Source: Burkholderiales bacterium
GTDB taxonomy: Bacteria > Pseudomonadota > Gammaproteobacteria > Burkholderiales > SG8-39
Direction: 5' to 3'
NCBI GenBank assembly: GCA_027493935.1
Contig: JAOSJV010000011.1
Span: forward strand, 776,589 to 840,588
DNA length: 64,000 bases
Shown here: one piece after another, positions 37,329 through 46,971 of the stretch
How positions within the stretch are numbered: the stretch's first letter is position 1
How the letters are laid out: each line of letters starts with the position of its first letter
Notes under the pieces: model-generated
The model's input: only the letters and a program-made list of their open reading frames with translations
Databases searched by the model: none
Told to the model about the DNA's origin: nothing
Made by a program: the position numbers and the translations under genes

Positions 37329-38278
37329 CGGCGCCTCCGTGCGAGCGCGTCGGCGATGGTCGGTACCAGGCCGCGCGGCAGGTAGATCATGCACAGCATG
37401 AGCACCGCGCCGAACACCATCATCTCGTAGTCCTTGAGCAGCGTCAGGACCTGCGGCAGCGTGGTGAGGACCGCGGCCCCGATCACCGCGCCGAAGGTCG
37501 ATGCCAAGCCGCCGAGTACGACCATGGTGACCAGTTCGATCGAGTGGAGGAAGGAGGCCTTGGCGGGGGTGATGAAGCCCGCGTAGTACGCGGTGAGGCT
37601 GCCGGCGACGGCGGCGAAGACCGCCGAGATGACGAACGCGAGCACCTTGTAGCGGGCGGGATCGACGCCGGCGACCTGCGCCGCGACCTCCGAGCCGTGC
37701 AGCGCGCGCAGTGCCCGGCCCGCGGGCGAATCGATCAGGTTGAGCGAGAGCCATACCGCGAGCGCGAGCGCGGCGCCGATCACCCAGTACCACACGCGTT
37801 CGCCGGCGAGCGTGAAGCCGAGGACCGCGAATGGCGCCACCGCCATGCCGTCGGGTCCGCCGGTGACGCGGTCCTCGGTGGCGATGACGATCGAGATGAT
37901 GATGCCCATGCCGAGCGTCGCCATCGCGAGGTAATGCCCGCGCAGCTTCAGGATCGGCCGGCCGACGAGGTACGCGAGCGCCGCCGCGCCGGCGGTCGAT
38001 GCGACGAGCGCCGCAGCGGGCGGCCAGCCGTAGCGCACGGTGAGGATCGCCGAGCCGTACGCGCCGAGCCCGTAGAACCCGGCGTGGCCGAGGCTGATCT
38101 GGCCGGCATAGCCGATCAGCAGGTTGAGGCCGACGCAGACGATGGCGTTCAGCCCGACCACGATCGCGACTTCGTAGTGGTAGTTGTTGGTGAGCGCGAG
38201 CGGCAGGAGCGCGACCACGGCCACCAGCGCGGCGAGACCGCCGGTGCGCGCCCGCGCGAGCCGTGCGAGCATCGTCAC
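37325..38278 (-). CDS. livM: Branched-chain amino acid ABC transporter permease LivM
   Basis: About 317 residues with around ten membrane segments: ALVAVVALLPLALTNNYHYE, then EVAIVVGLNAIVCVGLNLLI, GYAGQISLGHAGFYGLGAYG (a strong LivM signature), LAMATLGMGIIISIVIATED, and the EAA-like loop ALRALHGSEVAAQVAGVDPA. The tail YEMMVFGAVLMLCMIYLPRG is typical. GTG 38276-38278 overlaps the livH stop (GTGA); ATG 38272 is in frame two codons later. Both ends overlap neighbours, indicating tight translational coupling. Confidence 0.93.
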   Translation of the reverse strand: MTMLARLARARTGGLAALVAVVALLPLALTNNYHYEVAIVVGLNAIVCVGLNLLIGYAGQISLGHAGFYGLGAYGSAILTVRYGWPPAAALVASTAGAAALAYLVGRPILKLRGHYLAMATLGMGIIISIVIATEDRVTGGPDGMAVAPFAVLGFTLAGERVWYWVIGAALALAVWLSLNLIDSPAGRALRALHGSEVAAQVAGVDPARYKVLAFVISAVFAAVAGSLTAYYAGFITPAKASFLHSIELVTMVVLGGLASTFGAVIGAAVLTTLPQVLTLLKDYEMMVFGAVLMLCMIYLPRGLVPTIADALARRRR

Positions 38279-39149
38279 ACCCGCTCGGCCGAGCGCGCCG
38301 CGAACAGGCCGCTCGGCCGGACGAAGAGCACCGCGAGCATGATCACGAACGCGAACACGTCCTTGTAGGCCGACGAGATGAAGCCTGCGCCGAGGCTCTC
38401 GAGGATGCCGAGGGCGAGGCCGCCCACGACCGCGCCGGCGCCGCTGCCCAGTCCGCCGAGGATCGCCGCGGCGAAGCCCTTCAGCGCGAGCATCAGGCCG
38501 ACGTCGTAGGAGGTGAGCGTGATCGGGGCGGTGAGGATCCCCGCCATCGCCCCGACCGCGGCCGAGAGCCCGAAGGCGAGCAGCAGCACGTGACGCACCC
38601 GGATGCCGACGAGCTCGGCGGCGAGCCGGTTGTGCGAGGCGGCGAGCATCGCCTTGCCGGCGAGCGTGCGGCCGAAGAACCAGCCGAGCGCGGTGACGAT
38701 CGCGATCGTCACGCCGATCACCCACAGGCTCTGCGGCAGGATCGTCGCGCCGAGCACCGCGATCGGTGCATCGCCGGTGAACGGCTGAGCGCGTGGAAGT
38801 TCTTGTCCCAGACGAGCTGCGCCAGCCCGCGCAGGAAGATCGAGGCGCCGATGGTGATGATGATCAGCGTGACCACCGAGGCGCCGCGCGCGCGCTCGAT
38901 CGCGAGCTTCTCGAGCGCGAGCCCGACCGCCGCGGCGACGAGCACGGCGAGCGCGATCGCGAGCGGCAGCGGCACGCCGCCGTCGACCAGCGAGACCGTG
39001 GTCATGCCGCCGATCATCACGAACTCGCCCTGGGCGAAGTTGATGACGTGGCTCGCGTTGTAGATGATCGAGAAGCCGAGCGCGACCAGCGCGTAGATCG
39101 CGCCGATCGTCACGCCAGTGAGCAGGTACTGGGTGAGCTGCGCGCCCAT
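38275..39149 (-). CDS. livH: Branched-chain amino acid ABC transporter permease LivH (frameshift)
   Basis: About 291 residues. The N-terminal part is MGAQLTQYLLTGVTIGAIYA, ALVALGFSIIYNASHVINFA and QGEFVMIGGMTTVSLVDGG, the LivH hallmark. After VWDKNFHAL the frame changes near 38786-38788 (one missing base restores QPFTGDAPIAVLGATIL). It continues with LWVIGVTIAIVTALGWFF, ASHNRLAAELVGIRVRHVL (EAA-like) and LTSYDVGLMLALKGFAAAIL. It forms the heteromeric channel with LivM. Order and spacing match canonical liv operons. Confidence 0.9.
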
Positions 39150-39216
39150 CGGAGCGGGGCGCGCGGCCCGGACGGGGGCCGCGCGCCTCTGGTGGGGGTG
39201 GGGATGCGGCGCGCGG

Positions 39217-40374
39217 CTACTTGACGAGCGCCCAGTCGCCGTTCTTGACCTCGAGCATGCGGAAGGCGGTGAGGTCGAGGCCCATGTGGTCGGCCGGCGA
39301 CATGTTCACGACGCCGGCGGTGCCCATGAAGCCCTTGATGCCCTCGAGCGCGTCGCGCACCTTGGCCTTGTCGGTCGTGCCGGCGCGCTTCATCGCCTCG
39401 ACCACCAGCATCAGGCCGTCGTAGGCGTGGCCGCCGAAGGTCGACACATCCTGCTTGAAGCGCTCCTCGTAGGCGCGCTTGTATCCGACCACCACCTTCT
39501 TCTGCGGGTCGGCGTCGGGCAGGGTCTCGGCGACGAGCAGCGCCGCCGCGGGCAGCCGCACGCCCTCGGCCGCCGGACCGGCAAGCTTGATGAACTCCTT
39601 CGAGGCGACGCCGTGCGACTGGTACAGCGGCACGGTGAGGCCGATCTGGCGGAAGTTCTTGGTGACGATCGCCGGACCCTGGCCGAAGCCGGCGTTCAGC
39701 ACCGCCTGCACGCCGGCGGTGTTCTTGATCTTGGTGAGCTGGGCGGTCATGTCGGTGTCGCCGCCGCCGTAGGTCTCGTCGGCGAGGACCTCGATCTTGT
39801 AGTTCGGCGCCACCTTCAGGCACTGGCCGCGCATCGACTTGTCGAAGCCGCCCGAGCCCGAGATCAGCGCGATTTTCGAGATCTTTCGCGCCTGCATGTC
39901 GACGAAGATCTTCTCGCACGCCATGCGGTCGGTGTGCGGCGTCTTGAACACCCACTTCTTCACCGGCTCGATGATCACCACCGCACCGGCGAGTGAGACG
40001 AACGGCACGCCGGCCTGCTCGACCAGCGGCACCACCGCCATGGTCTCGCCGGTGGTGCTGCCGCCGACGATCGCGTCGACCGCATCCTGCTCGATCAGGC
40101 GCTTGGCGAAGGTGCGCGCCTTCTCGGCGTCGCCGCCGGAGTCGTAGGAGACGAGCTGGAGCTTGCGCCCGAGCACGCCGCCCGCGGCGTTGATGCGCTC
40201 GACGTAGAGCTCGAGGGTCTTCTGCTCGGGGTCGCCGAGGAAGGCCGCCGGGCCGGTGACTGACAGGAACGCGCCGATCTTGATGGGCGCCTGGGCCATC
40301 GCGGCGGCGGCGCCGAAGGCGAGGCTCGCGGCGAGCGCGGCGCGCGTGAAATGCTTCAGTGTGAACGTGGACAT
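39217..40374 (-). CDS. livK: ABC transporter substrate-binding protein (LivK-like, type I periplasmic binding fold)
   Basis: A 385-residue secreted protein: signal peptide MSTFTLKHFTRAALAASLAF ending AMAQA, then APIKIGAFLSVTGPAAFLGD, the LivK opening. Domain features include ELYVERINAAGGVLGRKLQL, VDAIVGGSTTGETMAVVPLV, GVPFVSLAGAVVIIEPVKKW and HAYDGLMLVVEAMKRAG. It is the first gene of the operon, 67 bp ahead of livH. These proteins bind branched-chain amino acids, but environmental paralogues also take up aromatic acids, amides or urea, so the substrate is open. Confidence 0.9.
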   Translation of the reverse strand: MSTFTLKHFTRAALAASLAFGAAAAMAQAPIKIGAFLSVTGPAAFLGDPEQKTLELYVERINAAGGVLGRKLQLVSYDSGGDAEKARTFAKRLIEQDAVDAIVGGSTTGETMAVVPLVEQAGVPFVSLAGAVVIIEPVKKWVFKTPHTDRMACEKIFVDMQARKISKIALISGSGGFDKSMRGQCLKVAPNYKIEVLADETYGGGDTDMTAQLTKIKNTAGVQAVLNAGFGQGPAIVTKNFRQIGLTVPLYQSHGVASKEFIKLAGPAAEGVRLPAAALLVAETLPDADPQKKVVVGYKRAYEERFKQDVSTFGGHAYDGLMLVVEAMKRAGTTDKAKVRDALEGIKGFMGTAGVVNMSPADHMGLDLTAFRMLEVKNGDWALVK

Positions 40375-40630
40375 CGTGCAATATCCTCCAAGAGTCCTGC
40401 GGGACGACGGGGAAGGCGGCGGCTTTGCGGGCGCGTGGCAACCGACGGCACGCGCGCGGCCGCCCGAGCCGTCAATCTATGCGCACCCGCTGGCTCCGGA
40501 CTTTGATCTGGGTTGGATTTCCCGCGCCCGCGGCCTGCCGCCCCGCTGCGCGGGCGCCGTGCGGACGCGGCCGACGCGTTTCCCGCACCCTGTTAGACTC
40601 GCGCCTCGGTCCGGAACGAGGGGAGCCCCG

Positions 40631-42252
40631 ATGCGAGTTTTTCTGGTGCACGTGCGGGACCCCAGTTCTACGCCATCCCGGATGCGAGGCGCGCCAAGAA
40701 CGGCCGCCTGCGCGTGATGGGGTTTCCGCCGATCGGCATCATGTCGCTCTCGTCGGTGCTCAAGCGCGCCGGGCACGAGGTGGTGATGTTCGACCAGGCG
40801 AACCCGGAGACGCCGAACGAGATCATCATCGAGGAGATCCGGCGCCAGCGGCCGGCGCTCGTCGGTCTGAGCTTCCTCTCGACCACCAGCTATCCGTACG
40901 CGAAGCTGCTCGCGCGCCAGATCCGGGCCGCCGATGCGAACGTCAAGCTCGCTTTCGGCGGGGTCTTCGCGTCGCTCAACGCGCAGCTCGTCAAGCTGCA
41001 GGTGCCCGAAGTCGACTTCGTGTGCCGCGGCGACGGCGAGCAGCTCATCCTCGACCTCGTCGAGCGCCTGGACGATCCGGCCGCGGTCGCCGGCGTGACC
41101 TGGCAGGAAAGGGGCGGCCGGCTGCGTCACAACGTGAACCGGCCGCTCGACCGCGACCTCGACCAGTGGCCGTTTCCGGACCGCGAAAGCCTCGCGCTCG
41201 ACTTCGTCGAGTCGATGCCGCTCGACGTGCCGGCGGTGCTCTCGCTCGAGCGCTTCACGACGATGCAGACCTCGCGCGGCTGCCCGTGGCCGTGCGTGTT
41301 CTGCGACATCCCGGTGTTCAACGAGGGCAAGTGGCGCTCGCGCAGCCCCGAGCACGTGATCGCAGAGATGAGGCAGCTGCAGGCCGACGGCTACGGCGCC
41401 GTGTACTTCGTCGACGATCACTTCCTGCTCCAGCCCAAGCGCATCCAGGCGATCTGCAAGGGCATCGGCGACAACGACATCCGCATCCAGTGGGGCTGCG
41501 AGGGCCGCGTCGACTCGACCTGCATGGAGCTCTTCCCGGCGATGGCGAAGGCGCACTGCCGTACGCTCATGTTCGGGCTGGAGAGCGGCAGCCAGCGGGT
41601 GCTCGACCGCCTCAACAAGGAGCAGACCCTGGAGGAGGCGGAGCGCGCGGTCACCAAGGCGAAGGACTCGGGCATCCAGATCGTGCACGGGTTCTTCGTG
41701 GTCGGCTGCCCGGACGAGACCGAGGCGGACATGCGCGAGACGTTCCGCTTCGCCTCGCGCCTGCGTATCGACACGTTCGGTTTCAACCGCCTGTGCGTCT
41801 ACCGCGGCACGCCGCTCTGGCAGGAGTACGTGCGCCGCGGCCTGGTGGACGACGCAGCCGACTGGTACAAGTACTTCAAGTGCTCGTCGATCGACCCGAC
41901 CGTGCTGCCGGGCGAGACGATCCACCGCATCCGGCAGGAGGGGCTGCGCAAGCTGATCGTATACAAGCTCGCGCGCTACCCGGTCCAGGCGTTCAAGCTG
42001 CTGTACCGGTTCTTCCGCCACATGCCGGCGGGCGACGTGCTGCGCCTGCTCTCGAAGCCGTTCCTCGGACCCAAGGGCGGCATGACGAACGCGGAAGTCG
42101 TCTCGCGCGCGGTCGAGCACGCCGAGCTCAAGAGCGACGCGGCCTGGCTCACGCAGGTCTCCGACGAGGCGCTCGAGCACGCGATGCACGAGTCGCGCGC
42201 CGAGCGCGCGCGCATCCAGGCGGCGGCCGAAGCCGAGCGCCGGGCCGCGTAG
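40631..42252 (+). CDS. B12-binding-domain radical SAM protein (N-terminal frameshift)
   Basis: About 540 residues. ATG 40631 (GAGGGGAG site) starts MRVFLVHVRDP; after CCCC 40660-40663 (one C short) the frame continues as FYAIPDARRAKNGRLRVMGF and PPIGIMSLSSVLKRAGHEVV. The N-domain is a cobalamin-binding-like fold (LVGLSFLSTTSYPYAKLLAR; VCRGDGEQLILDLVERLDDP) without a clear DxHxxG motif, so cobalamin may be bound base-off or not at all. The radical SAM core is TSRGCPWPCVFCDIP with the CxxxCxxC cluster, GYGAVYFVDDHFLLQPKR, WGCEGRVDS, LMFGLESGSQRVLDRLNKEQ and GFFVVGCPDE. It is similar in layout to BchE/HpnR-type enzymes; the substrate is unknown. It stands alone between two minus-strand units. 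Confidence 0.88.
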
Positions 42253-42255
42253 CCG

Positions 42256-42928
42256 CTACGCCGGCACGCGCCGGAACGGCACGTGCTCGGGCGCGGTGGA
42301 GCCGCCCGAGACGATGAACCGCATCGCCTCCTCGAGGGTCCAGTCGGTGGGCACCACGTCCTCGACCGGGACGATCTCGGTGTAGCCCGAGGTCGGGTTG
42401 GGCGAGGTGGGCACGTACACGACCGCGAGCTCGCGGCCGGTGGCCGGATCGGCCACCGTGCGCATCACGAGCGCCACGGCGAGCATCTCCTTGCAGGGGA
42501 ACCCGATCAGCACCACGCGCTGCGCGCCGTCGGGCTTGGCGTGGAACGCGCCGACCAGCTTCTTGGTCGCGCCGTAGATCGCCTTGACGAGCGGGATGCG
42601 GTCGAGCAGGCCCTCGAGCGACTCGAGCAGCTTGCGCCCGAGCACGCGCGTGGTGGCCCAGCCGAGGACATAAAGCGCCAGCAGCATGCTGACGATCGCA
42701 AGGGACCATTCGAACCACGGGTCGAGCAGCATCTCGTAGGCGCCCGGCCACACGCGATCGAGCACCGGCGCGAGCGCGATCACCCACGGCCGGCCGAGCT
42801 GGGAGAGCTGGGTCAGCAGGAAGTTGAACACCACCCAGGTGATCCACAGCGGCAGCAGCGCGACCACACCGGCGATCGGGATACCGCTGCGCGTGCGGGA
42901 AGAACCATCGATTCGGTTCGCGAGCCAT
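42256..42928 (-). CDS. DUF502 family membrane protein (N-terminal frameshift)
   Basis: About 223 residues: MAREPNRWFF (ATG 42926-42928), then after the shift RTRSGIPIAGVVALLPLWIT, WVVFNFLLTQLSQLG, WSLAIVSMLLALYVLGWATT, LDRIPLVKAIYGATKKLVGA, VVLIGFPCKEMLAVALVMRT and VVYVPTSPNPTSGYTEIVPV. This is a canonical DUF502 protein with two membrane spans and a conserved soluble domain (role unknown). The frame breaks at GGG 42897-42899 on the plus strand; one fewer C on the coding strand restores FFRTRSGIP. The stop abuts the radical SAM gene stop (convergent, 3 bp apart). Confidence 0.88.
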
Positions 42929-42957
42929 CACTGACCTCCTTGACTCCGGCTGCCCGG

Positions 42958-44163
42958 CTATGCGGTGGCGAGGCGAAGCACCGCGCGCCGCAGCAGCCAG
43001 ACCGCGATCGACACGTTGAGCAGGTTCCAGGCGATGCCGTTCACGAACGCCGCCTGGTACGAGCCGGTGAGATCGAAGATCGCGCCCGACATCCAGCCGC
43101 CGAGCGCCATGCCGAACAGCGTTGCCATGATCACCGTGCCGACACGGCGCCCGGCCTCGCGCGGCGGGAAGTACTCGCGCACGATGATCGCGTAGGAGGG
43201 CACGATGCCGCCCTGCGACAGGCCGAACAGCCCGGCGATCACGTAGAGCGAGATCAGCCCGTCGAACGGCAGGAACAGCGTGAGCGCGATGCCCTGCAGC
43301 ACCGAGCCGAGCAGCAGCGTGCGCACGCCGCCGATCCGGTCGCAGATCCAACCCGAGATGAGCCGGCTGACGATGCCGAGGCCGAGCATGAGCGAGAGCA
43401 TCTCGGCGCCGCGCGCCGCGCCGTAACCGAGGTCGCCGCAGTACGCGACGATGTGCACCTGCGGCATCGACATCGCTACGCAGCACGCCACGCCGGCGAT
43501 GACGAGCAGCGTCTGCAGCTGTCCGGGCGTGAGGCCGAGCGAGTGCGGCGAGGGCGCCGCGGCGCGCGTCGCACCGACCGCGACCTCCAGGACCGGCGGG
43601 CGGCGCCTGAGCACCAGGGCGAGCGGCAGCATCGTCGCGATGCAGAAGAACCCGATGCCGAGGTAGGTCGCGCGCCAGCCGCCGGCCTCGATGAAGTGCT
43701 GCACGACTGGCGGCCACACGGTGCCGGCGAAGTAGTTGCCGCTCGCGCAGATGGCGACCGCGATGCCGCGCCGGCGGCCGAACCAGAACGAGGTGTCGGC
43801 GACGAGCGGCGCGAAAGTGGCCGAGCTGCCGACGCCGATCAGCAGGCCCTGGGCGAGCGCGAAGAGCGCGAGGTTGGCTGCCGCCCAGGCCGCGATGAAG
43901 CCGACCCCGAGCGCGATCGAGCCGACGATCACCGGGACGATCACGCCGAAGCGGTCCGAAAGCCGCCCCATCAGGATGCCGCCCAGGCCGAACCCGACCA
44001 TCGTCAGCGTGTAGGGCAGCGATGCGCCGGCGCGCGCCACGCCGAACTCGGCCTGCACCGCCGGCAGCACAACGACCACCGACCACATGCCGACGCCGCC
44101 GATCGTGCTCAGCACGAGCGAAGCGGCGAGACGGGTCCAGGCGTAGGTGGATTCGACCGACAC
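42958..44163 (-). CDS. MFS transporter
   Basis: A 401-residue protein with 12 membrane segments. The N-half has VVVLPAVQAEFGVARAGASL, GGILMGRLSDRFGVIVPVIV (loop 2-3 motif GRLSDRFG), ANLALFALAQGLLIGVGSSA and FWFGRRRGIAVAICASGNYF. The C-half has VSRLISGWICDRIGGVRTLL, PSYAIIVREYFPPREAGRRV and GTVIMATLFGMALGGWMSGA. The pattern matches the monocarboxylate/OFA-like MFS group. No adjacent enzyme gene reveals the substrate; a DUF502 gene lies 29 bp downstream on the same strand. Confidence 0.9.
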   Translation of the reverse strand: MSVESTYAWTRLAASLVLSTIGGVGMWSVVVVLPAVQAEFGVARAGASLPYTLTMVGFGLGGILMGRLSDRFGVIVPVIVGSIALGVGFIAAWAAANLALFALAQGLLIGVGSSATFAPLVADTSFWFGRRRGIAVAICASGNYFAGTVWPPVVQHFIEAGGWRATYLGIGFFCIATMLPLALVLRRRPPVLEVAVGATRAAAPSPHSLGLTPGQLQTLLVIAGVACCVAMSMPQVHIVAYCGDLGYGAARGAEMLSLMLGLGIVSRLISGWICDRIGGVRTLLLGSVLQGIALTLFLPFDGLISLYVIAGLFGLSQGGIVPSYAIIVREYFPPREAGRRVGTVIMATLFGMALGGWMSGAIFDLTGSYQAAFVNGIAWNLLNVSIAVWLLRRAVLRLATA

Positions 44164-44288
44164 GAAAAGCGTGCGGTGGTCAGCGGGCAGTGAGCTTGAA
44201 CAGTCGCCAGGTCGTGGTCAACCGCGTCGTCCCGGGGCGCGCTCGTCGCGCACTCCTCGGCCCGCTGCCCCCTGTCCAGCGTCCACAT

Positions 44289-45152
44289 TCACCGTCCGTT
44301 GAACCAGTCGAGGATCTGTACGCCGTCCCAGAACACGACTCCGGGGCGGCCGCGCAGCTCGGCGAACGTGCGCTCGACGTGGCGGAAGCGGTGCGGCACG
44401 CCCGAGAGATACGGATGGCATGCGATCGCCATGATCTTGGGCCGCGCGGCGCTCTCCTCGTACAGGCACTCGAAGTGGTCCATCGTGCGCGCGTGGAAGA
44501 TATCCGAGGTGTGGTGCTGCAGCGCCATCAGCACGATGTCGTGCAGCTCGAAGTTGTACGGCAGCGCGACCACCGGCTTCGAGGTCGTCTTCAGCCGCAC
44601 CGGCTCGTCGTCGAGCACCCAGTCGCCGATGTACTCGATGCCGGCCTCGGCCAGGTAGTCGATCGTGTCGAACGTCTGCGTGAGCCCGGGCCCGAACCAG
44701 CCGCGCGGGCGCTGGCCGGAGAACTTCGCGATGATCTCGACCGAGCGCCCGATCACCTCGCGCTGGTTCTCGAGCTTGTGCATCGGAATCTGCTCGTAGC
44801 TGTGCGCGTTCAGCTCCCAGCCGCTCTCGAGGCACGCCTCGACGAGGCGCGGATAGGCCTCGCAGGTCTTCGCGTTCAGCGTCACCGTCGGCCGGATGCC
44901 GAGGCGCTCGTACATGCGCCGCAGCCGCCAGAAGCCGACGCGGTTGCCGTACTCGTGCCAGGTCCAGTTCGGCAGGTCGGGGATCATCGGCTGGCCCTGC
45001 GGCGGCGAGATCACCATCCGCGCCATCGGGCGCGCAAGGTCCCACTCCTCGAGCGCGAGCACCGGCCAGACGACCACCCGGGCATCGCCGGGGAGCTTGA
45101 GCGGCGCCCGGCCTTCGATCGGAGAGTACGGCAGTCGCTCGTGCGGAAGCAT
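44289..45152 (-). CDS. Polysaccharide deacetylase family (NodB-like/PuuE-type) protein
   Basis: A 287-residue protein from ATG 45152 (MLPHERLPYS). Elements: ARVVVWPVLALEEWD, WTWHEYGNRVGFWRLRRMYE, LGIRPTVTLNAKTCEAYPRL and GWELNAHSYEQIPMHKLENQ (conserved His of the HxxxH metal site), then GWFGPGLTQTFDTIDYLAEA and AIACHPYLSGVPHRFRH. The catalytic Asp-Asp pair of chitin deacetylases is not obvious (TVTLNAKTC in its place), as in the allantoinase-like PuuE group. Probably hydrolyses an amide in a small substrate rather than polysaccharide. Divergent from an MFS gene 145 bp away. Confidence 0.85.
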   Translation of the reverse strand: MLPHERLPYSPIEGRAPLKLPGDARVVVWPVLALEEWDLARPMARMVISPPQGQPMIPDLPNWTWHEYGNRVGFWRLRRMYERLGIRPTVTLNAKTCEAYPRLVEACLESGWELNAHSYEQIPMHKLENQREVIGRSVEIIAKFSGQRPRGWFGPGLTQTFDTIDYLAEAGIEYIGDWVLDDEPVRLKTTSKPVVALPYNFELHDIVLMALQHHTSDIFHARTMDHFECLYEESAARPKIMAIACHPYLSGVPHRFRHVERTFAELRGRPGVVFWDGVQILDWFNGR

Positions 45153-45297
45153 CGACGGTTCCTCCTCGCGTGTCGCGCGCACCGCGCGCGGGAGCGCGCG
45201 AGCCAGAGCGCAATGCTACTCGACCGGGCGCGAACGGGCAGCCGCCGCGCGGGTGGAGCAAGTACACTCTGCCCCTTTCGGCTGCGCCGGGCGCACG

Positions 45298-46542
45298 ATG
45301 CGCGAGCACGACGACGAGAACCGCGTGGCCGGCGCGGTGACGCAGGGTGGAGGCGGCGCGGGCCTCGGGCGCGCGCTGATGATCCTGCTCACCGTGCTCG
45401 TCTTCGCCACCGCCGGCACGATCCATTTCCAGACGCCGATGCTCGCCGAGTTCGGGCGCGTGTTCGCGGCCGAGCCGGTAGCCGTGGCGTGGGTGCCGGC
45501 GCTCTCCTTCGGCGGATTCCTCGCCGGCAGCCTGTTCCTGGTGCCGCTCGGCGATCGCTTCGACAAGCGCACGATCGTCTTCGCCAAGCTCACCGGGCTG
45601 GTCTGCGCGATGGCCGCGATGGCGGCCGCGCCGACGCTCGCGGCGCTCGCCGCCGCGAGCTTTGTCGCCGGCCTGTGCGCGAGCATATCGCAGGACGCCA
45701 TCGCGCTCACCGCCGAGCTCGCCGCGCCGGGCGAGCGCGGCGCGGCGATCGGCACGCTGCTCTCGGGCCTGTTCGTCGGGATTCTGTTCGCGCGGCTCGT
45801 CGGCGGCTTCGTCGCCGCCGAGCTCGGCTGGCGCTGGATGTACGTGATCTCGGCTGCGATGCTCGTCGCGGCAGCGGCGCCGCTCGCCACGCGAATGCCG
45901 CACGCGCCGGCGCGGACGCAGCTCCCCTACGCTGCGCTCATGGGCTCGCTCGTGCGCATGCTGCGCACGCGCGCGGACCTGCAGCAGGCCTCCGCGGTCC
46001 AGTTCCTGCTCGGGATCTGCTACGGCGGGTTCTGGGCGACCCTCGCTCCGATGATGACGACACTGCACGGCGTCGGGCCGGCGGCCGTCGGGCTGGTCGG
46101 TGTCCCGGGCGCGGCGGGAGTGCTCGTCGCGCGCGCGGCAGGCCGGTGGACGGACCGCCGTGGCGTCGGGCCAGTGGTGACCATCGGCATCCTCCTCGTC
46201 ATGGCGGCGTACGTCGTATTTGGCCTCGCCGGGCTCTTCGTCGCCGCGGTGGCGATCGGCGCCGCGCTGCAGGACTGCGGCCTGCGCGCCGCGATGGTGG
46301 CGAACCAGGCGCTGATCACGGGCACCGACCCCGAGGCGCGCAGCCGCTCCAACACGGTGTTCGCGGTGCACGTCTGGGGCGGCAACGCGACCGGCGCGTT
46401 GATCGCGAGCACGGCCTGGGCGGTTGCCGGCTGGTCCGGCGTCGTGGCGAGCGGCCCGCGGCGTCGCTCGCCGCGCTCGCGGTGCATCGATTCCTCGGTA
46501 CGCGCGGCCGGCCGCGCTGACGCGTTGCAGCATGCGCGGTAA
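45298..46542 (+). CDS. MFS transporter (C-terminus probably frameshifted)
   Basis: About 410 residues from ATG 45298 (MREHDDENRVAGAVTQGGGG). Twelve spans, with VPLGDRFDKRTIVFAKLTGL (loop 2-3), LTAELAAPGERGAAIGTLLS, GFVAAELGWRWMYVISAAML and LITGTDPEARSRSNTVFAVH; the last is characteristic of the YgaY/NepI-like DHA1 group. After GWSGVVASG the read becomes Arg/Ser-rich; the neighbouring frame continues as AAASLAALAVHRFLGTRGRP and stops at 46520, which is the normal end for this family, so a one-base error near 46452 is likely. Substrate unknown. Confidence 0.87.
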   Translation: MREHDDENRVAGAVTQGGGGAGLGRALMILLTVLVFATAGTIHFQTPMLAEFGRVFAAEPVAVAWVPALSFGGFLAGSLFLVPLGDRFDKRTIVFAKLTGLVCAMAAMAAAPTLAALAAASFVAGLCASISQDAIALTAELAAPGERGAAIGTLLSGLFVGILFARLVGGFVAAELGWRWMYVISAAMLVAAAAPLATRMPHAPARTQLPYAALMGSLVRMLRTRADLQQASAVQFLLGICYGGFWATLAPMMTTLHGVGPAAVGLVGVPGAAGVLVARAAGRWTDRRGVGPVVTIGILLVMAAYVVFGLAGLFVAAVAIGAALQDCGLRAAMVANQALITGTDPEARSRSNTVFAVHVWGGNATGALIASTAWAVAGWSGVVASGPRRRSPRSRCIDSSVRAAGRADALQHAR

Positions 46543-46649
46543 CGCGCCTGCTTTAGCACAGATCAAACGCGCCGCGCGACCGAGGTTGACGCGGCGCGCC
46601 GCGGGTGCCTGAATGAAGCGTGGCTTCAACCGCATTGCGGGAGGTGCCC

Positions 46650-46971
46650 ATGGATCCGCTGGTCTTTCTCGTGTTGGTCGGCGCGGGGGCTCACCATCTT
46701 CGCGTTCGCCCGCGGCATCGCCTCGATGGCCCACGGCGGCACCGAGGACCGGCGCGACAGCCACCGGCTGATGTTCCAGCGCGTCGGCTGGCAGGCGCTC
46801 ACGCTGCTGCTCCTGATCGTGCTCGGCGTGCTGGCTCAGCTTCGCCAGGCGCTTACGCGCGCGCTGGGGACGAAAGTTGCGCGCGGCGGCGCTCAGAGGT
46901 CGCGCTCGACGACCACGGGCGGCTGCGGCCGCTCGTTGACGGTCAGCCGGAACACGTCGGGCCGCGCATAG
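46650..46971 (+). CDS. HIG1-domain/twin-transmembrane small protein (frameshift)
   Basis: About 70-105 residues. ATG 46650 with GGGAGGTG upstream gives MDPLVFLVLVGAG; after GGGGG 46685-46689 (one G extra) it continues LTIFAFARGIASMAHGGTED, RRDSHRLMFQRVGWQALTLL and LLIVLGVLAQL. The RLMFxRVxxQ motif between two membrane spans is the HIG1 signature, linked in mitochondria and bacteria to cytochrome oxidase assembly. As read it runs on to 46971 over the nitrilase 3' end; natural homologues stop near LGVL, so the true end is probably near 46860-46890. Confidence 0.7.
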
